From Mycobacterium fragae (GTDB lineage: Bacteria > Actinomycetota > Actinomycetes > Mycobacteriales > Mycobacteriaceae): a DNA stretch of 64,000 bases. Where the stretch lies: positions 248,001-312,000 of the forward strand of contig NZ_LQOW01000003.1 of assembly GCF_002102185.1 (NCBI RefSeq). Reading direction: 5' to 3'. Positions within the stretch are counted from its first letter, which is position 1. Each line of letters opens with the position of its first letter. A program made the translations under genes and the position numbers. Below, in pieces: positions 9,049-17,598 of this stretch. The notes under the pieces were generated by a model. The model did no database searches and was not told where the DNA came from. It saw only the letters and a list, made by a program, of their open reading frames with translations.

Positions 9049-10170
9049 GTGTCCGACCCGAACATCGAGGCGTTGCTCGACGGTCTTGAAGGCACCGCTC
9101 GAGACGAGCGCGCCGAGCTGATCGACTGGCTGCTCGAACAGGGGATCACCCTCGACGAGATCCGCACCGCGGATCCCCCGATGCTGCTTGCGTCACGACG
9201 ACTTGTCGGCGACGACGGTGTCTACGTGTCCACCCGGGAAATCAGCGAGCGCTACGGCGTCGACCTGGATCTGTTGCAGCGGGTGCAGCGCGCCATCGGA
9301 CTGTCCAGGGTCGACGATCCCGACGCGGCCGTGCACCTGCGTGCCGACGGCGTGGCCGCCGCTCACGTGCAACGGTTCCTGGACGTCGGGCTGGATCCCG
9401 ACCATCTGGTGCTGGTCGTCCGGGTGCTCGCCGAGGGACTTTCACACGCCGCCGAGGTGATGCGTTACACCGCACTGGCGGCCATTCTGCAGCCCGGTGT
9501 AAGCGAATTGGAGATCGCACAGCGCTCTCAAGCATTGGTCCGCCAGATCACGCCCCTACTGGGCCCGTGGATCGAAGACATGTTGTTGATGCATCTGCGC
9601 CACCAGATGGAAACCGAGGCCGTCAACGCCAGCGAACGCGCCGCGGGCAGCGCACTACCGGGCGCTCGACAAATCACCGTGGCGTTCGCCGATCTCGTTG
9701 GTTTCACCCGGCTGGGGGAAGCCGTCCCGCCCGAAGACCTGGAGCAACTCGCGAACCGGCTGGCCGAGCTCGCTCGCGATGTCGCGGTGCCGCCGGTGCG
9801 GTTCGTCAAGACGATCGGCGACGCGGTGATGCTGGTCTGCCCCGACCCGGTTCCGCTACTGGACGCCGTGCTGAAGCTGGTCGAAGTCACCGACACCGAC
9901 AACGACCTGCCCCGGCTGCGTGCGGGTGTGGCATGCGGTCAGGCGGTGAGCCGGGCCGGCGACTGGTTCGGAAGCCCGGTGAATACCGCGAGCAGGGTGA
10001 CCGGGGTGGCGCGACCGGGCGCGGTGCTCGTCGCCGAGCCGGTTCAAGACGCGGTCGGCGAAAGCGCCGGATTCAGCTGGTCGTTCGCGGGTGCCCGCCA
10101 CCTCAAGGGCATCAAGGGCGAAGTCAGGCTCTTTCGCGCTCGCCGCGGGGAGGGCACGGAGGAGCAGTAG
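9049..10170 (+). CDS. Class III adenylyl cyclase with pH-type autoinhibitory N-domain (Rv1264-like)
   Basis: A 373-residue soluble cyclase making cAMP. Residues 1-200 are the helical regulatory domain that, in Rv1264, inhibits at neutral pH and activates at acid pH. The catalytic domain (about 207-365) keeps the metal aspartates D215 (FADLVGF) and D258 (KTIGD), adenine-selecting K254 and D305 (GDWFG), and transition-state N312 and R316 (NTASR). All key residues are present, so activity is expected. TATACC at 9035-9040 places a probable transcription start almost on the GTG, suggesting a leaderless mRNA. It lies next to the abmR/Mcr11 region, as in M. tuberculosis. Confidence 0.92.
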   Translation: MSDPNIEALLDGLEGTARDERAELIDWLLEQGITLDEIRTADPPMLLASRRLVGDDGVYVSTREISERYGVDLDLLQRVQRAIGLSRVDDPDAAVHLRADGVAAAHVQRFLDVGLDPDHLVLVVRVLAEGLSHAAEVMRYTALAAILQPGVSELEIAQRSQALVRQITPLLGPWIEDMLLMHLRHQMETEAVNASERAAGSALPGARQITVAFADLVGFTRLGEAVPPEDLEQLANRLAELARDVAVPPVRFVKTIGDAVMLVCPDPVPLLDAVLKLVEVTDTDNDLPRLRAGVACGQAVSRAGDWFGSPVNTASRVTGVARPGAVLVAEPVQDAVGESAGFSWSFAGARHLKGIKGEVRLFRARRGEGTEEQ

Positions 10171-10184
10171 GGCGGTAACGCCCC

Positions 10185-10450
10185 AAAAAAAATATGAGGC
10201 AGGCCCGGAGGACACTGGGAGGCGTCTCACTTATCCTGCGCGGCCGGTTTTCACTCCTTACACCGGCTCTTTGGATTCAGCCACTTCCGGACCTGCTTCG
10301 TTCCTAAAGCTACAACTTCTGACCCGTCATATCAACGGTTTTCGGCCATCCCGCGCGGCTTTGGATCGGCGCCGTCGGGGTGGGAGCGGAGGCCGACAGG
10401 CGCCGCCATGTTCGCCGACGGCGAAGCGCCCTTCCCAAGGTGTTGTAAAG
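10185..10450 (-). ncRNA. Candidate Mcr11-like small RNA region
   Basis: In M. tuberculosis the sRNA Mcr11 lies between Rv1264 and Rv1265, divergent from Rv1265/AbmR. This 296-bp gap holds no credible ORF. It has a strong hairpin at 10411-10425 (TTCGCC-GAC-GGCGAA) and, for minus-strand transcription, an uninterrupted T8 run (A8 on the + strand at 10185-10192) that could mark the 3' end just beyond the cyclase stop. The RNA itself is inferred from synteny. Exact ends are unknown and the true transcript is probably shorter than this interval. Confidence 0.35.
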
Positions 10451-10475
10451 GTGTAATCATGTAAGCATGAGACAC
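10451..10475. promoter_or_regulatory. 25-bp palindrome over the abmR start codon
   Basis: Inverted repeat with arms GTGTAATCATG (10451-10461) and CATGAGACAC (10466-10475) around TAAG. The ATG of the abmR-like gene (10467-10469) lies in the right arm. A TAATCAT stretch in the left arm could also serve as a -10 for leaderless transcription. Symmetry and position suggest an operator, perhaps bound by AbmR itself to control its own gene and the divergent sRNA. Confidence 0.5.
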
Positions 10476-11039
10476 CATCACGTACATGGGCGGCGCTATG
10501 GCCGCCCCGGCGGCTGGCAGCAAGCGCACCAGCCCGACGCCAGCGATGCCGCGGAGTGGTTCGCCGGGCGTCTACCAGAGGACTGGTTCGAGGGCGATCC
10601 GACCGTCGTCGTCGACCGCGAGGAGATCACGGTCATCGGGAAGCTGCCCGATGCCTCCAAGGAAGACTCGGCACAGGACGAAAGCCAGGCGCGGGCCTCG
10701 GGTCGGGTGTCGCGGTTCCGTGAGGAAACCCGGCCGGAGCGGATGAACATCGCCGACGAGGCGCAGGACCGCTACGGCCGCAAGGTCTCCTGGGGTGTCG
10801 AGGTCGGTGGCGAGCGGATCATGTTCACCCACATCGCTGTTCCGGTCATGACACGGCTGAAGCAGCCGGAGCGCCAGGTGCTCGACACTCTGGTCGATGC
10901 CGGCGTTGCCCGGTCTCGTTCCGATGCGCTGGCATGGTCGGTCAAACTCGTCGGCGAGCACACCGACGAATGGTTGGCCAAGCTGCGTGAGGCCATGTCG
11001 GCGGTCGACGACCTGCGCGCGCAAGGCCCCGAGCTGTAA
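10467..11039 (+). CDS. abmR: ATP-binding transcription factor AbmR (Rv1265-like)
   Basis: A 190-residue basic protein resembling Rv1265, reported in M. tuberculosis as an ATP-responsive DNA-binding protein that controls the divergent sRNA Mcr11. Recognised stretches are HHHVHGRRYGRPGGWQQA at the N-terminus, WFAGRLPEDWFEGDPT, GRKVSWGVEVGGERI and FTHIAVPVMTRLKQPERQ followed by a helical C-terminus. It has no classic helix-turn-helix that I can name. The ATG at 10467 lies inside a palindrome, fitting autoregulation, and the mRNA may be leaderless. Confidence 0.85.
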   Translation: MRHHHVHGRRYGRPGGWQQAHQPDASDAAEWFAGRLPEDWFEGDPTVVVDREEITVIGKLPDASKEDSAQDESQARASGRVSRFREETRPERMNIADEAQDRYGRKVSWGVEVGGERIMFTHIAVPVMTRLKQPERQVLDTLVDAGVARSRSDALAWSVKLVGEHTDEWLAKLREAMSAVDDLRAQGPEL

Positions 11040-11128
11040 CAGCCTGGTACCGAGGTGGCATCGCTGCGAAATTGTGCCCATCGGAGGGCTTCGGGTGTCA
11101 CGATTGACGGGCTTTGACCGCGCACTTT

Positions 11129-12265
11129 GTGTATCCGAAATCTGTGAGCAGCGCCGACCTCGAGAAGGCCGCGGCGTGGTTCGCCGAGGCCCGCGGTAAA
11201 GACGGGCAACAGGCTTGGGGCGGCTGCCAATTCACTCGGAAGCCCGATCTGCGCGCCGAGCTGCGACCCTATCCCGAAACCGGCAACTGGCTTGTCAACC
11301 TCTCGCCGAGCGGGACGACCGCAGAGCCGGTGGTGTCGCCGTGGTCGCAGGCCGACCGCCAGGTAGCGGACGCCACCGCACGGGAAGTTCATCGGCAGTG
11401 TCCGCCGCTCGACGGGCTGCAATGCGCGGTGATCGCGCCCAATCCGCATCTGGCCGTGGCGCATTCGATGTGCCGTCAGATCGAACTCAGCGGCGGAGCG
11501 CCCGTGATGGTCCGGCCCGGCGATCCGGAAGCGATGTGCCGCACCCTCAGCGAAGACGGCATAGCGGCGGTTTTCACGCTGCCGCTGGTTGCCTCGCGTC
11601 TCGGTGAATACTTTCACGGGACACGAGGTGCGACTCCACCGGACATCCGGTTCGTGTTCTGTGGCGGCGACGTGCTATCACCGGCTCGACAGGACATGCT
11701 CGAGCAGATCTGGAGTGCACGAGTGTTCAACATGTTCGGCTGCTCCGAGTTGTTCGGTCCGCTGGCTGGCCCCAGCGAGCATGGCGCGCCGCTGGTCTGG
11801 CGGTGCGCCCCGGTGGCAATCGAGGTACTGGACCAATCCACCCTGGCCGCGTGCGGGGCGGGCGAACGTGGCGTGGTAGTGCTGACGACGCTATGGCCCA
11901 AAGCCAGCCCACTGTTGCGTTATTGGACCGACGACATCGTCGATGTCGTTGAAACAGCTTCAGTGACAGGAACTTTCACATTCCACTACGTCGGTCGTCC
12001 ACCGTCCATGCTGAACATCGGCTCGGCACAGGTTGCACTGCGCGATATCGACGACATTTTGCTGAGCAGCGGATTGTGTAGTTCGGAGTGGTCGATCCGA
12101 CAAACCGTCGGCGACATATCCATCGCTGCCGAGATGCCGAGCAGATCAATTGATGCGGTAAAACGCGTTGCCAAGGCCCTGGACGAGGTCATCGGTGCGC
12201 CAGTGGAATTCGTTCCGAAAGAGCCGGGGTCGCTGCCCCGGCGCAACCCCAAGTTCACTGTGTGA
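11129..12265 (+). CDS. Stand-alone PaaK/CapK-like adenylate-forming enzyme
   Basis: A roughly 378-residue protein of the ANL (acyl-CoA synthetase) superfamily, closest in look to phenylacetate-CoA ligases but shorter than their usual 430 or so residues at the N-terminus. The phosphate loop is SPSGTTAEP (about 59-67), the A5 motif is MFGCSE (about 202-207), the A7 region is LRYWTDD (about 263-269), and the C-terminus LPRRNPKF resembles the end of PaaK. The usual glycine of SGTTG is alanine. Starts at TTG 11114, GTG 11129 or GTG 11144 are possible; GTG 11129 is used. No carrier protein or partner lies nearby. It ends 11 bp inside the convergent pknH-like gene. Not known at this locus in M. tuberculosis; substrate unknown. 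Confidence 0.68.
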   Translation: MYPKSVSSADLEKAAAWFAEARGKDGQQAWGGCQFTRKPDLRAELRPYPETGNWLVNLSPSGTTAEPVVSPWSQADRQVADATAREVHRQCPPLDGLQCAVIAPNPHLAVAHSMCRQIELSGGAPVMVRPGDPEAMCRTLSEDGIAAVFTLPLVASRLGEYFHGTRGATPPDIRFVFCGGDVLSPARQDMLEQIWSARVFNMFGCSELFGPLAGPSEHGAPLVWRCAPVAIEVLDQSTLAACGAGERGVVVLTTLWPKASPLLRYWTDDIVDVVETASVTGTFTFHYVGRPPSMLNIGSAQVALRDIDDILLSSGLCSSEWSIRQTVGDISIAAEMPSRSIDAVKRVAKALDEVIGAPVEFVPKEPGSLPRRNPKFTV

Positions 12266-14132
12266 TTTTGGCGGCCATCTTCGCTGCGATCTGGCTGGCT
12301 TGATCACTCAGGCCGCTGTATTCGCAGGCGGTCACGTCCATGACGACATTGGACTCGGCCTTCAGTGCGCGCTGGCATGCCCAGCCGTTGGCGCCTTCCG
12401 AGGTGTTCAGGATCCCGATGTCGTGGTCGCCCCCGGTGAATGTGCCGAGACTCCAATGATTGGTTTGGCCGTTTTCGGTGACCGCGACATTTTGGCCGGC
12501 GCATGCCTTCCATTTCGCCGCCGAACTGCTCAGGAAGGCAGCCGCCTTGTCGGCCGACGGGAAACCGATGGCGTATTGGATCACCCAGTGGTCGAAGCTG
12601 TCTCCCGGCTCGTGCAGTTCCACGGCGCTGACCCCGGTATAGCTGCTGCCGGCATACACCGGCACGCGACCGGCATCAATCGCCCCGCGGCAGTCGGGAT
12701 TCGACAGATCTGTGGTCGCGGCGCCCAGCGAGTCGAGAGGTTTCTCGGGCTGCATGTTGGAGGCGCCCATGACGCCGTCGATTTCCGAAGTGCTGAGCAG
12801 CAGGCCGCTCAGCCGTTCGGGGGGGAGCGGTGGCGGCGGCGGGTTCGGCTTCGGTCGGGTGAGGACGAAGACCGTGACAGCACCTAAGGCCACGGCGATG
12901 ACGAGGGCGGCCGCGGCGGCGATCGGCCACACGTTGCGTTTGCGCGGCGGTGGCGGTGGTGGGCCTGGCATCCAACCGCGGGGCGGTTGCTGGGGTGGCG
13001 GAGCAGGGGGTTGGCCGCTCCAACCACCGGCCGATTGGAAAAACCGAGGGGCGGGCGTCGATGGTGGGGCGCTGGCGGGGATGGGCCCGCTGGTGGGTGT
13101 CCAACCGGGCTGGGCAGCGGGGCCCGGCTCGGTGCGGGGCAGAGGTCCGGAGCCGGCGGGGCCGGGATACGGCTTGGGCGGCGCTGCCCAGGTCTGGGCG
13201 GGGGTATTGACGGTGCCAGGCTGGGTAGGCGCGGTGGCGGGCAGGGTTTTTTCCTCGCTGCGCCGCAAGATGTTGGCGGCGTGGTCTTGATCGGGGTCGC
13301 TGAGCGCGTCGTGGGCGGCCCGGGCTAGATCGCCGGCGCTGGCGTAGCGTTCTTCGGGCTTTTTGGCCATCCCCCGCGCGATCACCGCGTCGAACGCTCT
13401 GGGGATGCCCGGGCGCAGTGTGCTCGGCTTGGGGATGGGCTCCATCAGATGGGCGGTGACGAGCATGCTGGCGCTGTCGGCGCGGTAAGGCGGCGACCCG
13501 GTCAAGCATTCATGCAACACACAGGTCAGCGAATAGATGTCGGCGCGGTGGGTCACCTCCGCGTTGGTAAACCGTTCCGGGGCCATGTATTTCCAGGTGC
13601 CCACGGCGGTGCCCAGCGACGTGAGCCGCTCATCGGTGGTGGCACTGGCGATGCCGAAATCGACCAGGTAGGCAAAATCATCGCGCGTGACCAGAATGTT
13701 TTGCGGTTTGATGTCGCGGTGCATCACGTCGGCGGCGTGGGCGGCATCCAACGCCGACGCGATCTGGTGGATGATGGCCACCGCCCGCGCCGGGGTCAGC
13801 GGCCCAAACCGCTTGAGCAGTGCATCGAGGTCATTGCCCTCGACCAGGCGCATCTCCAAAAACAGCTGGCCGTCGATCTCGCCGTAGTCGTGGATGGGCA
13901 CCACGTGCGGTTCTTGCAGCCGCCCCGCGATACGGGCCTCGCGCTGCATGCGTTTGCGAAACACCGGATCCTGGCTGAAGGCATCTGAGAGCAACTTCAG
14001 CGCCACCGTCCACTCCTTGACGGTGTGCTCGGCCTCGTAGACCTCGCCCATCCCCCCACGGCCCAACAACCGCGTCAGCCGATATGGCCCGAATTGCGAG
14101 CCCACCCGCGAACCATGCGCGGTCTCGCTCAT
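12255..14132 (-). CDS. pknH: Transmembrane Ser/Thr kinase, PknH paralogue 1
   Basis: A 625-residue receptor-like Hanks kinase. The kinase domain (about 16-275) has GRGGMGEV (25-32), K46, the catalytic loop HRDIKPQN with D140, DFG 158-160, and an activation loop with TTDERLTSLGTAVGT. A Pro-rich linker (about 295-398) leads to one membrane helix (402-424) and an extracellular PknH_C-type sensor domain with cysteines in the family pattern. In M. tuberculosis PknH phosphorylates EmbR and DosR; embR is not in this window. ATG 14132 is chosen because GAGGAG lies 6 bp upstream. It has its own promoter at 14173-14217, shared in sequence with pknH2 and the FHA-ABC gene. Confidence 0.9.
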   Translation of the reverse strand: MSETAHGSRVGSQFGPYRLTRLLGRGGMGEVYEAEHTVKEWTVALKLLSDAFSQDPVFRKRMQREARIAGRLQEPHVVPIHDYGEIDGQLFLEMRLVEGNDLDALLKRFGPLTPARAVAIIHQIASALDAAHAADVMHRDIKPQNILVTRDDFAYLVDFGIASATTDERLTSLGTAVGTWKYMAPERFTNAEVTHRADIYSLTCVLHECLTGSPPYRADSASMLVTAHLMEPIPKPSTLRPGIPRAFDAVIARGMAKKPEERYASAGDLARAAHDALSDPDQDHAANILRRSEEKTLPATAPTQPGTVNTPAQTWAAPPKPYPGPAGSGPLPRTEPGPAAQPGWTPTSGPIPASAPPSTPAPRFFQSAGGWSGQPPAPPPQQPPRGWMPGPPPPPPRKRNVWPIAAAAALVIAVALGAVTVFVLTRPKPNPPPPPLPPERLSGLLLSTSEIDGVMGASNMQPEKPLDSLGAATTDLSNPDCRGAIDAGRVPVYAGSSYTGVSAVELHEPGDSFDHWVIQYAIGFPSADKAAAFLSSSAAKWKACAGQNVAVTENGQTNHWSLGTFTGGDHDIGILNTSEGANGWACQRALKAESNVVMDVTACEYSGLSDQASQIAAKMAAKITQ

Positions 14133-14172
14133 CGCCAACTCCTCAACGAATACCCACTAGGCCCCGACCCTG

Positions 14173-14217
14173 ACGGTAGAGGTCCACCCGCTCGCACCAC
14201 ACCAAAACCACTGGATT
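14173..14217 (-). promoter_or_regulatory. Promoter of pknH1 with 11-bp direct repeats
   Basis: Read on the minus strand (position 1 = base 14217): GTGGT at 7-11 and again at 18-22, exactly 11 bp apart, then a -10 hexamer TACCGT at 40-45 (bases 14173-14178). The start site would fall about 35 bp before the ATG. The same layout occurs at 16190-16234 and 20337-20380. Such repeats are typical of SARP/OmpR-type activators, the family of EmbR; the binding protein is inferred. Confidence 0.62.
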
Positions 14218-14229
14218 GGGCGGTCGGTT

Positions 14230-16131
14230 CTACCCGCGCTCTGTCACTCGGGTGCTCATTCTGTCGGCGATCTGGCTGGCTTCATTGGTGATGCCGTATC
14301 CGCATGCGTTGACGTCGAAGACCACATTCGAGACCGCACTGAGCGCGCGCTGGCACTTCCAGTTGTTGGTGTTCTGCTGGGTGTCTATCTGGGTGATCTT
14401 CGGGACGTCACCCGTGAGATTTCCGATCTGCCAGGTACTCGTTGTGTTGTCGTTGTGCGTGACGGTCACGGTTTGCGTGGCGCAGCTGTCCCATTGGTTC
14501 GCCGAGGCCTGCACGAATGCGCGGGCCGCCTCGGCGGTCTTGAACAGCGCCACGTCTTGGTCGACGAAGTGGTCGTTGTTGTCTCCCGGCTCGGAGAACA
14601 CCATGTAGCGCAACTGTTGAAGGTCGCTGTCGGCGTATGTCGGCTTTTCGCCGGCATAGAGCGCCCCGACGCAGTTGGGGTTCGACAGCTTGACCGTCGG
14701 GTCGGCGGGCTCCCGGCCGAGTTTGTCTGGCCGCATGTTGGTGGCGCCCATGATGTCGTTGACCTCTGCGCCGTTGAGCAGCATGGAATCCAGTTGGTCG
14801 GCTTTCACCAGCGGCAGCGGAGGCGGCGGTGACGGAATCACGACCAACACCACCACAACCACAATCGCGATCAGGGCCGCCAAACCCAGGCCCGCCAAGA
14901 CGATCCACTTCCCCCGACCCCGTTTTTTGGGTTGATTCCAATTGGGCGGCGTCATCGATGGTTGGGGCTGGCTCCAATTGGGTGGCGGCGTGGTCGAAGG
15001 TTGGGCTTGGTTCCAGTTTGGGGCGGACGTCGACGACTGTTGCGGTTGGTTGAAGAACGGCACAGGCGTGGTCGTGGGTTGGGGCTCGCTCCAGCTCGGC
15101 GGCGGCGTGGTCGTGGGTTGGGGCCCGCTCCACGTCGGGGGCGGCGTCGTCGTGGGTTGGGGCCCGCTCCAGCTCGGGGCCGGTGTCTGCGTCGGTTGGG
15201 GTCCGCTCCAGGTCGGCGCGGGTGTCGGCGTGGGGCCGGACGTGGCGGCTTCCTGGCTGCGTCGAAGCAGGGTGGCCGTCTGGTCCTGATCCGGCGTGCT
15301 GAGCGCGGCGTGGGCGGCGAGTGCCAGGTCGCCGGCGCTGGCGTAACGGTCCTCGGGTTTCTTGGCCATCCCCCGGGCGATCACGTCATCGAGCGCTTTG
15401 GGGATACCGGGCCGCAACTCGCTGGGCTTCGGGATGGGTTCCATCAGATGGGCGGTGACCAGAACACTGGCGCTATCGGCCCGGAAGGGCGGAGATCCCG
15501 TCAGGCACTCGTGCAGCACGCACGCCAGCGCATAGATGTCGGCGCGGTAAGTCACCTCGTCGCCCGAAAACCGTTCCGGCGCCATGTATTTCCAGGTTCC
15601 CACGGCGCTGCCCAGCTGGGTGAGCTTCTCGTCGGTGGTGGCGCTGGCGATCCCGAAATCGACCAGGTAGGCGAAGTCGTCGCGGGTGACAAGGATGTTT
15701 TCCGGTTTGATATCGCGATGCATCACCCCGGCGGCGTGCGCGGCATCCAACGCCGATGCGATCTGGTGGATGATCGCCACCGCACGGGGCGGGGTCAACG
15801 GCCCGAACCGCTTCAGCAGGGCGAACAGATCAGTGCCCTCGATCAGGCGCATGTCCACGTACAGCTGTCCGTCGATGTCGCCCCAATCGTGGATGGGCAC
15901 CACATGCGGTTCTTGCAGGCGGCCCGCGGTGCGGGCTTCACGCTGCATGCGCTTGCGGAATACCGGATCTTGGCTAAATACCGCTGACATCAGTTTGAGC
16001 GCCACCACCCGGTCTTTGACGGTGTCCTCGGCTTCATAGACCTCGCCCATTCCGCCGCGGCCCAATAGCCGTTTGAGGTGATAGTGCCCGAATTGAGTCC
16101 CCACCCGTGAACCCTGTGCGGTGTCGCTCAT
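14230..16131 (-). CDS. Transmembrane Ser/Thr kinase, PknH paralogue 2 with repeat linker
   Basis: A 633-residue tandem paralogue of the preceding kinase. The kinase domain (about 16-275) is intact: GRGGMGEV 25-32, K46, HRDIKPEN with D140, DFG 158-160, and an activation loop including TTDEKLTQLGSAVGT. Residues 300-400 form a linker of W-S/N-x-PQPTTTPPP-like repeats, followed by a membrane helix (409-432) and a C-terminal extracellular PknH_C sensor domain (441-633) with four cysteines (C487 and those in SCATQ, KCQRA and ACGYG). The two sensor domains diverge much more than the kinase domains, suggesting different ligands. AGGAG lies 6 bp before the ATG. It has its own promoter at 16190-16234. 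Confidence 0.9.
   Translation of the reverse strand: MSDTAQGSRVGTQFGHYHLKRLLGRGGMGEVYEAEDTVKDRVVALKLMSAVFSQDPVFRKRMQREARTAGRLQEPHVVPIHDWGDIDGQLYVDMRLIEGTDLFALLKRFGPLTPPRAVAIIHQIASALDAAHAAGVMHRDIKPENILVTRDDFAYLVDFGIASATTDEKLTQLGSAVGTWKYMAPERFSGDEVTYRADIYALACVLHECLTGSPPFRADSASVLVTAHLMEPIPKPSELRPGIPKALDDVIARGMAKKPEDRYASAGDLALAAHAALSTPDQDQTATLLRRSQEAATSGPTPTPAPTWSGPQPTQTPAPSWSGPQPTTTPPPTWSGPQPTTTPPPSWSEPQPTTTPVPFFNQPQQSSTSAPNWNQAQPSTTPPPNWSQPQPSMTPPNWNQPKKRGRGKWIVLAGLGLAALIAIVVVVVLVVIPSPPPPLPLVKADQLDSMLLNGAEVNDIMGATNMRPDKLGREPADPTVKLSNPNCVGALYAGEKPTYADSDLQQLRYMVFSEPGDNNDHFVDQDVALFKTAEAARAFVQASANQWDSCATQTVTVTHNDNTTSTWQIGNLTGDVPKITQIDTQQNTNNWKCQRALSAVSNVVFDVNACGYGITNEASQIADRMSTRVTERG
14932..15234 (-). 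repeat. Intragenic tandem repeat encoding the PknH2 linker
   Basis: About eight imperfect 36-39-bp units encode WSGPQPTTTPPP-type repeats (residues 300-400 of the kinase). The central units differ by only a few bases, so copy number may vary between strains. The repeat is coding and in frame. It lies on the cytoplasmic side, between kinase and membrane helix. Confidence 0.8.
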
Positions 16132-16189
16132 CGCCGACTCCTACCTGCAGGCAAACCGGGCTCTGGCAAATGTCCGGCTGTAAGGTACG

Positions 16190-16234
16190 ACGGTAAATCT
16201 CGGCCCACCCGACCCGCACGAAAACCGCAGTATT
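16190..16234 (-). promoter_or_regulatory. Promoter of pknH2 with 11-bp direct repeats
   Basis: On the minus strand (position 1 = base 16234) TGCGG occurs at 6-10 and at 17-21, 11 bp apart, followed by -10 TACCGT at 40-45. Compared with the other two copies both repeats carry C in place of T, so the two half-sites have changed together, as expected if one protein reads both. The remainder of 16132-16417 shows no ORF or clear hairpin. Confidence 0.62.
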
Positions 16235-16417
16235 CGCGGTGGCCGGCCGAACATTTCCGCGGCCAACCTACCCGTGGACCCGATGCAGTTGCTGGTCAAC
16301 GGAAATGGAAGTTGCTGACTAATTGCGGCGACTGGCGAATAGTCCGCAAATCGTTGGGCGCTAAGACGTTCGGGTCATGCCGCAGTCTGCACTGCCGCGC
16401 ACTGAAAGTTATGCTCC

Positions 16418-16792
16418 CTAGTTGCAGGCCCAAGTGTCGATCCAGCCACCGCCTAGCCTGTTTAGGGCGTCCTGCTCCGCGGCGCCCAGCGTAGGCCCGT
16501 ACCCGCCCTGGCGGTCACCGGCGGCGTCGTAGGCGATTGCGCCACAGTTGGTGAAGGTAACCAGCACTTGGCAGTCGGTGTAACCACAAGCGCTCATCGC
16601 TGCACTCACCGCGGCCGCCTTCGTCGGGGCGTCCCATGCTCTGCCGTACATACCGCCGCCTCGGGAGTAGGCGATTGCGCCGACGTAGCCGTCAGCGCTC
16701 GCCGCCGGGGCCAGTGCGGTGGACATCGCGGTTGCCGCTGCCATGCTGAGGAGCGCGACCGCAGCTCGTCGCTGAAAAGCGGTCATTTCCAT
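16418..16792 (-). CDS. Secreted DUF4189-type protein (Rv1269c-like)
   Basis: A 124-residue protein, the same length as Rv1269c. The signal peptide (residues 1-34, ending APAASADG) is followed by a small domain with GAIAYSRGGGMYGRAWD, a repeat-like GAIAYDAAGDRQGGYG, and four cysteines including ACGYTDCQ and the C-terminal TWACN, consistent with two disulfides outside the cell. ATG 16792 is chosen from the signal peptide and AAAGGAA upstream; the longer ORF start is unlikely. Function unknown. It follows lprA in the same direction, its upstream region ending about 75 bp from that gene's stop. Confidence 0.85.
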   Translation of the reverse strand: MEMTAFQRRAAVALLSMAAATAMSTALAPAASADGYVGAIAYSRGGGMYGRAWDAPTKAAAVSAAMSACGYTDCQVLVTFTNCGAIAYDAAGDRQGGYGPTLGAAEQDALNRLGGGWIDTWACN

Positions 16793-16866
16793 GGATCGTT
16801 CCTTTCGGAGGCCGGCGACCCGGCGGATTCGAAAACGGTTGGCGTTCATGGTGTCTGGCCTCACAG

Positions 16867-17598
16867 CTATACCGGCTTTGTGGCGGTGACGGTCTCGCCC
16901 CACTTGGACATCGTCAGCGTCACCGAGCCGTTTTGCACCGGATTGATCTGGAGCTTCACGAGATGGTGGGACCCGTCCGAGGCGATCCAGACGGTGGTTG
17001 GAGTCTGTTTTTCGTTCTGCGGGCCCAGACGTGATCCGGCGAGTCTGGCGATGTCGCTGGACGAAGATTCGCCGTTGATTTTCGTGGTCGCAATGTTGTC
17101 GACTTGCTCGCTGCCGACGGCCTTAGGATTCTGCAGCTTGGACAGCAGGTTGGCCAATCCCTTGTTCGGGTCGAGAATTGTCGAAACGTCATAAATCGAC
17201 ATGCCATCGCCGTAGTCGGTGTACTTCTTGCCGGGGTCGGCGACGTCGGAGTAGAGGTGTCCGTCGACATAGACGAACGACGAATCCACGTTCTTCTTGC
17301 CCACACTCAACGTGGCAGTGCCCTTGGCCACCGTTTGCGGCTTGTTCGATATGTCGCCGTCGAGCTTGGTGACCGCGAGGTTGGGTACCTGTCCCTGTAC
17401 CCGGACGCTCACGTGCATCCCGGTGACCTTGCGCATAGCGTCGGCGGCCTGTTGGACCACCTTCGCAGCGTCGACATTTGGAGGAGATTGCGATCCGCCC
17501 GTGCTTTTGCCGTGGTCGGAGGCGCAGCCAGTGAGCACCAGCGCCGAGAGAACAACGGCGTACATGGCGACAACACCGGCACGAGATCGGAGCTTCAT
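16867..17598 (-). CDS. lprA: Lipoprotein LprA (LppX/LprAFG family)
   Basis: A 243-residue lipoprotein with lipobox VLTGC near residue 26. The mature part shows the LppX_LprAFG pattern: AADAMRKVTGMHVSVRVQG, VTKLDGDISN, FVYVDGHLYSDVADPG, LLDPNKGLANLL-like DPNKGLANLLSKLQ and the end SVTLTMSKWG. LprA is a TLR2 agonist in M. tuberculosis, and family members carry lipids across the periplasm. The ATG at 17598 follows AAGGGG by 6 bp and gives the family length (244); in-frame ATGs at 17613 and 17622 are less likely. Confidence 0.9.
   Translation of the reverse strand: MKLRSRAGVVAMYAVVLSALVLTGCASDHGKSTGGSQSPPNVDAAKVVQQAADAMRKVTGMHVSVRVQGQVPNLAVTKLDGDISNKPQTVAKGTATLSVGKKNVDSSFVYVDGHLYSDVADPGKKYTDYGDGMSIYDVSTILDPNKGLANLLSKLQNPKAVGSEQVDNIATTKINGESSSSDIARLAGSRLGPQNEKQTPTTVWIASDGSHHLVKLQINPVQNGSVTLTMSKWGETVTATKPV

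Noticed and set aside
10171..10192. Hairpin GGGCGGTAACGCCCC followed by A8 as a terminator of the cyclase gene
   Set aside because: The tract is A, not T, on the + strand, so it cannot end the cyclase transcript; in the minus direction the T-run precedes the hairpin. Only the T8 was kept as a possible sRNA end.
14932..15234. Repeated units considered as a CRISPR array
   Set aside because: Units are contiguous, imperfect and in frame within the PknH2 linker, with no spacers and no cas genes.
12255..16131. Possible assembly artefact duplicating pknH
   Set aside because: The copies differ in linker, sensor domain and many kinase positions, so they are true paralogues.
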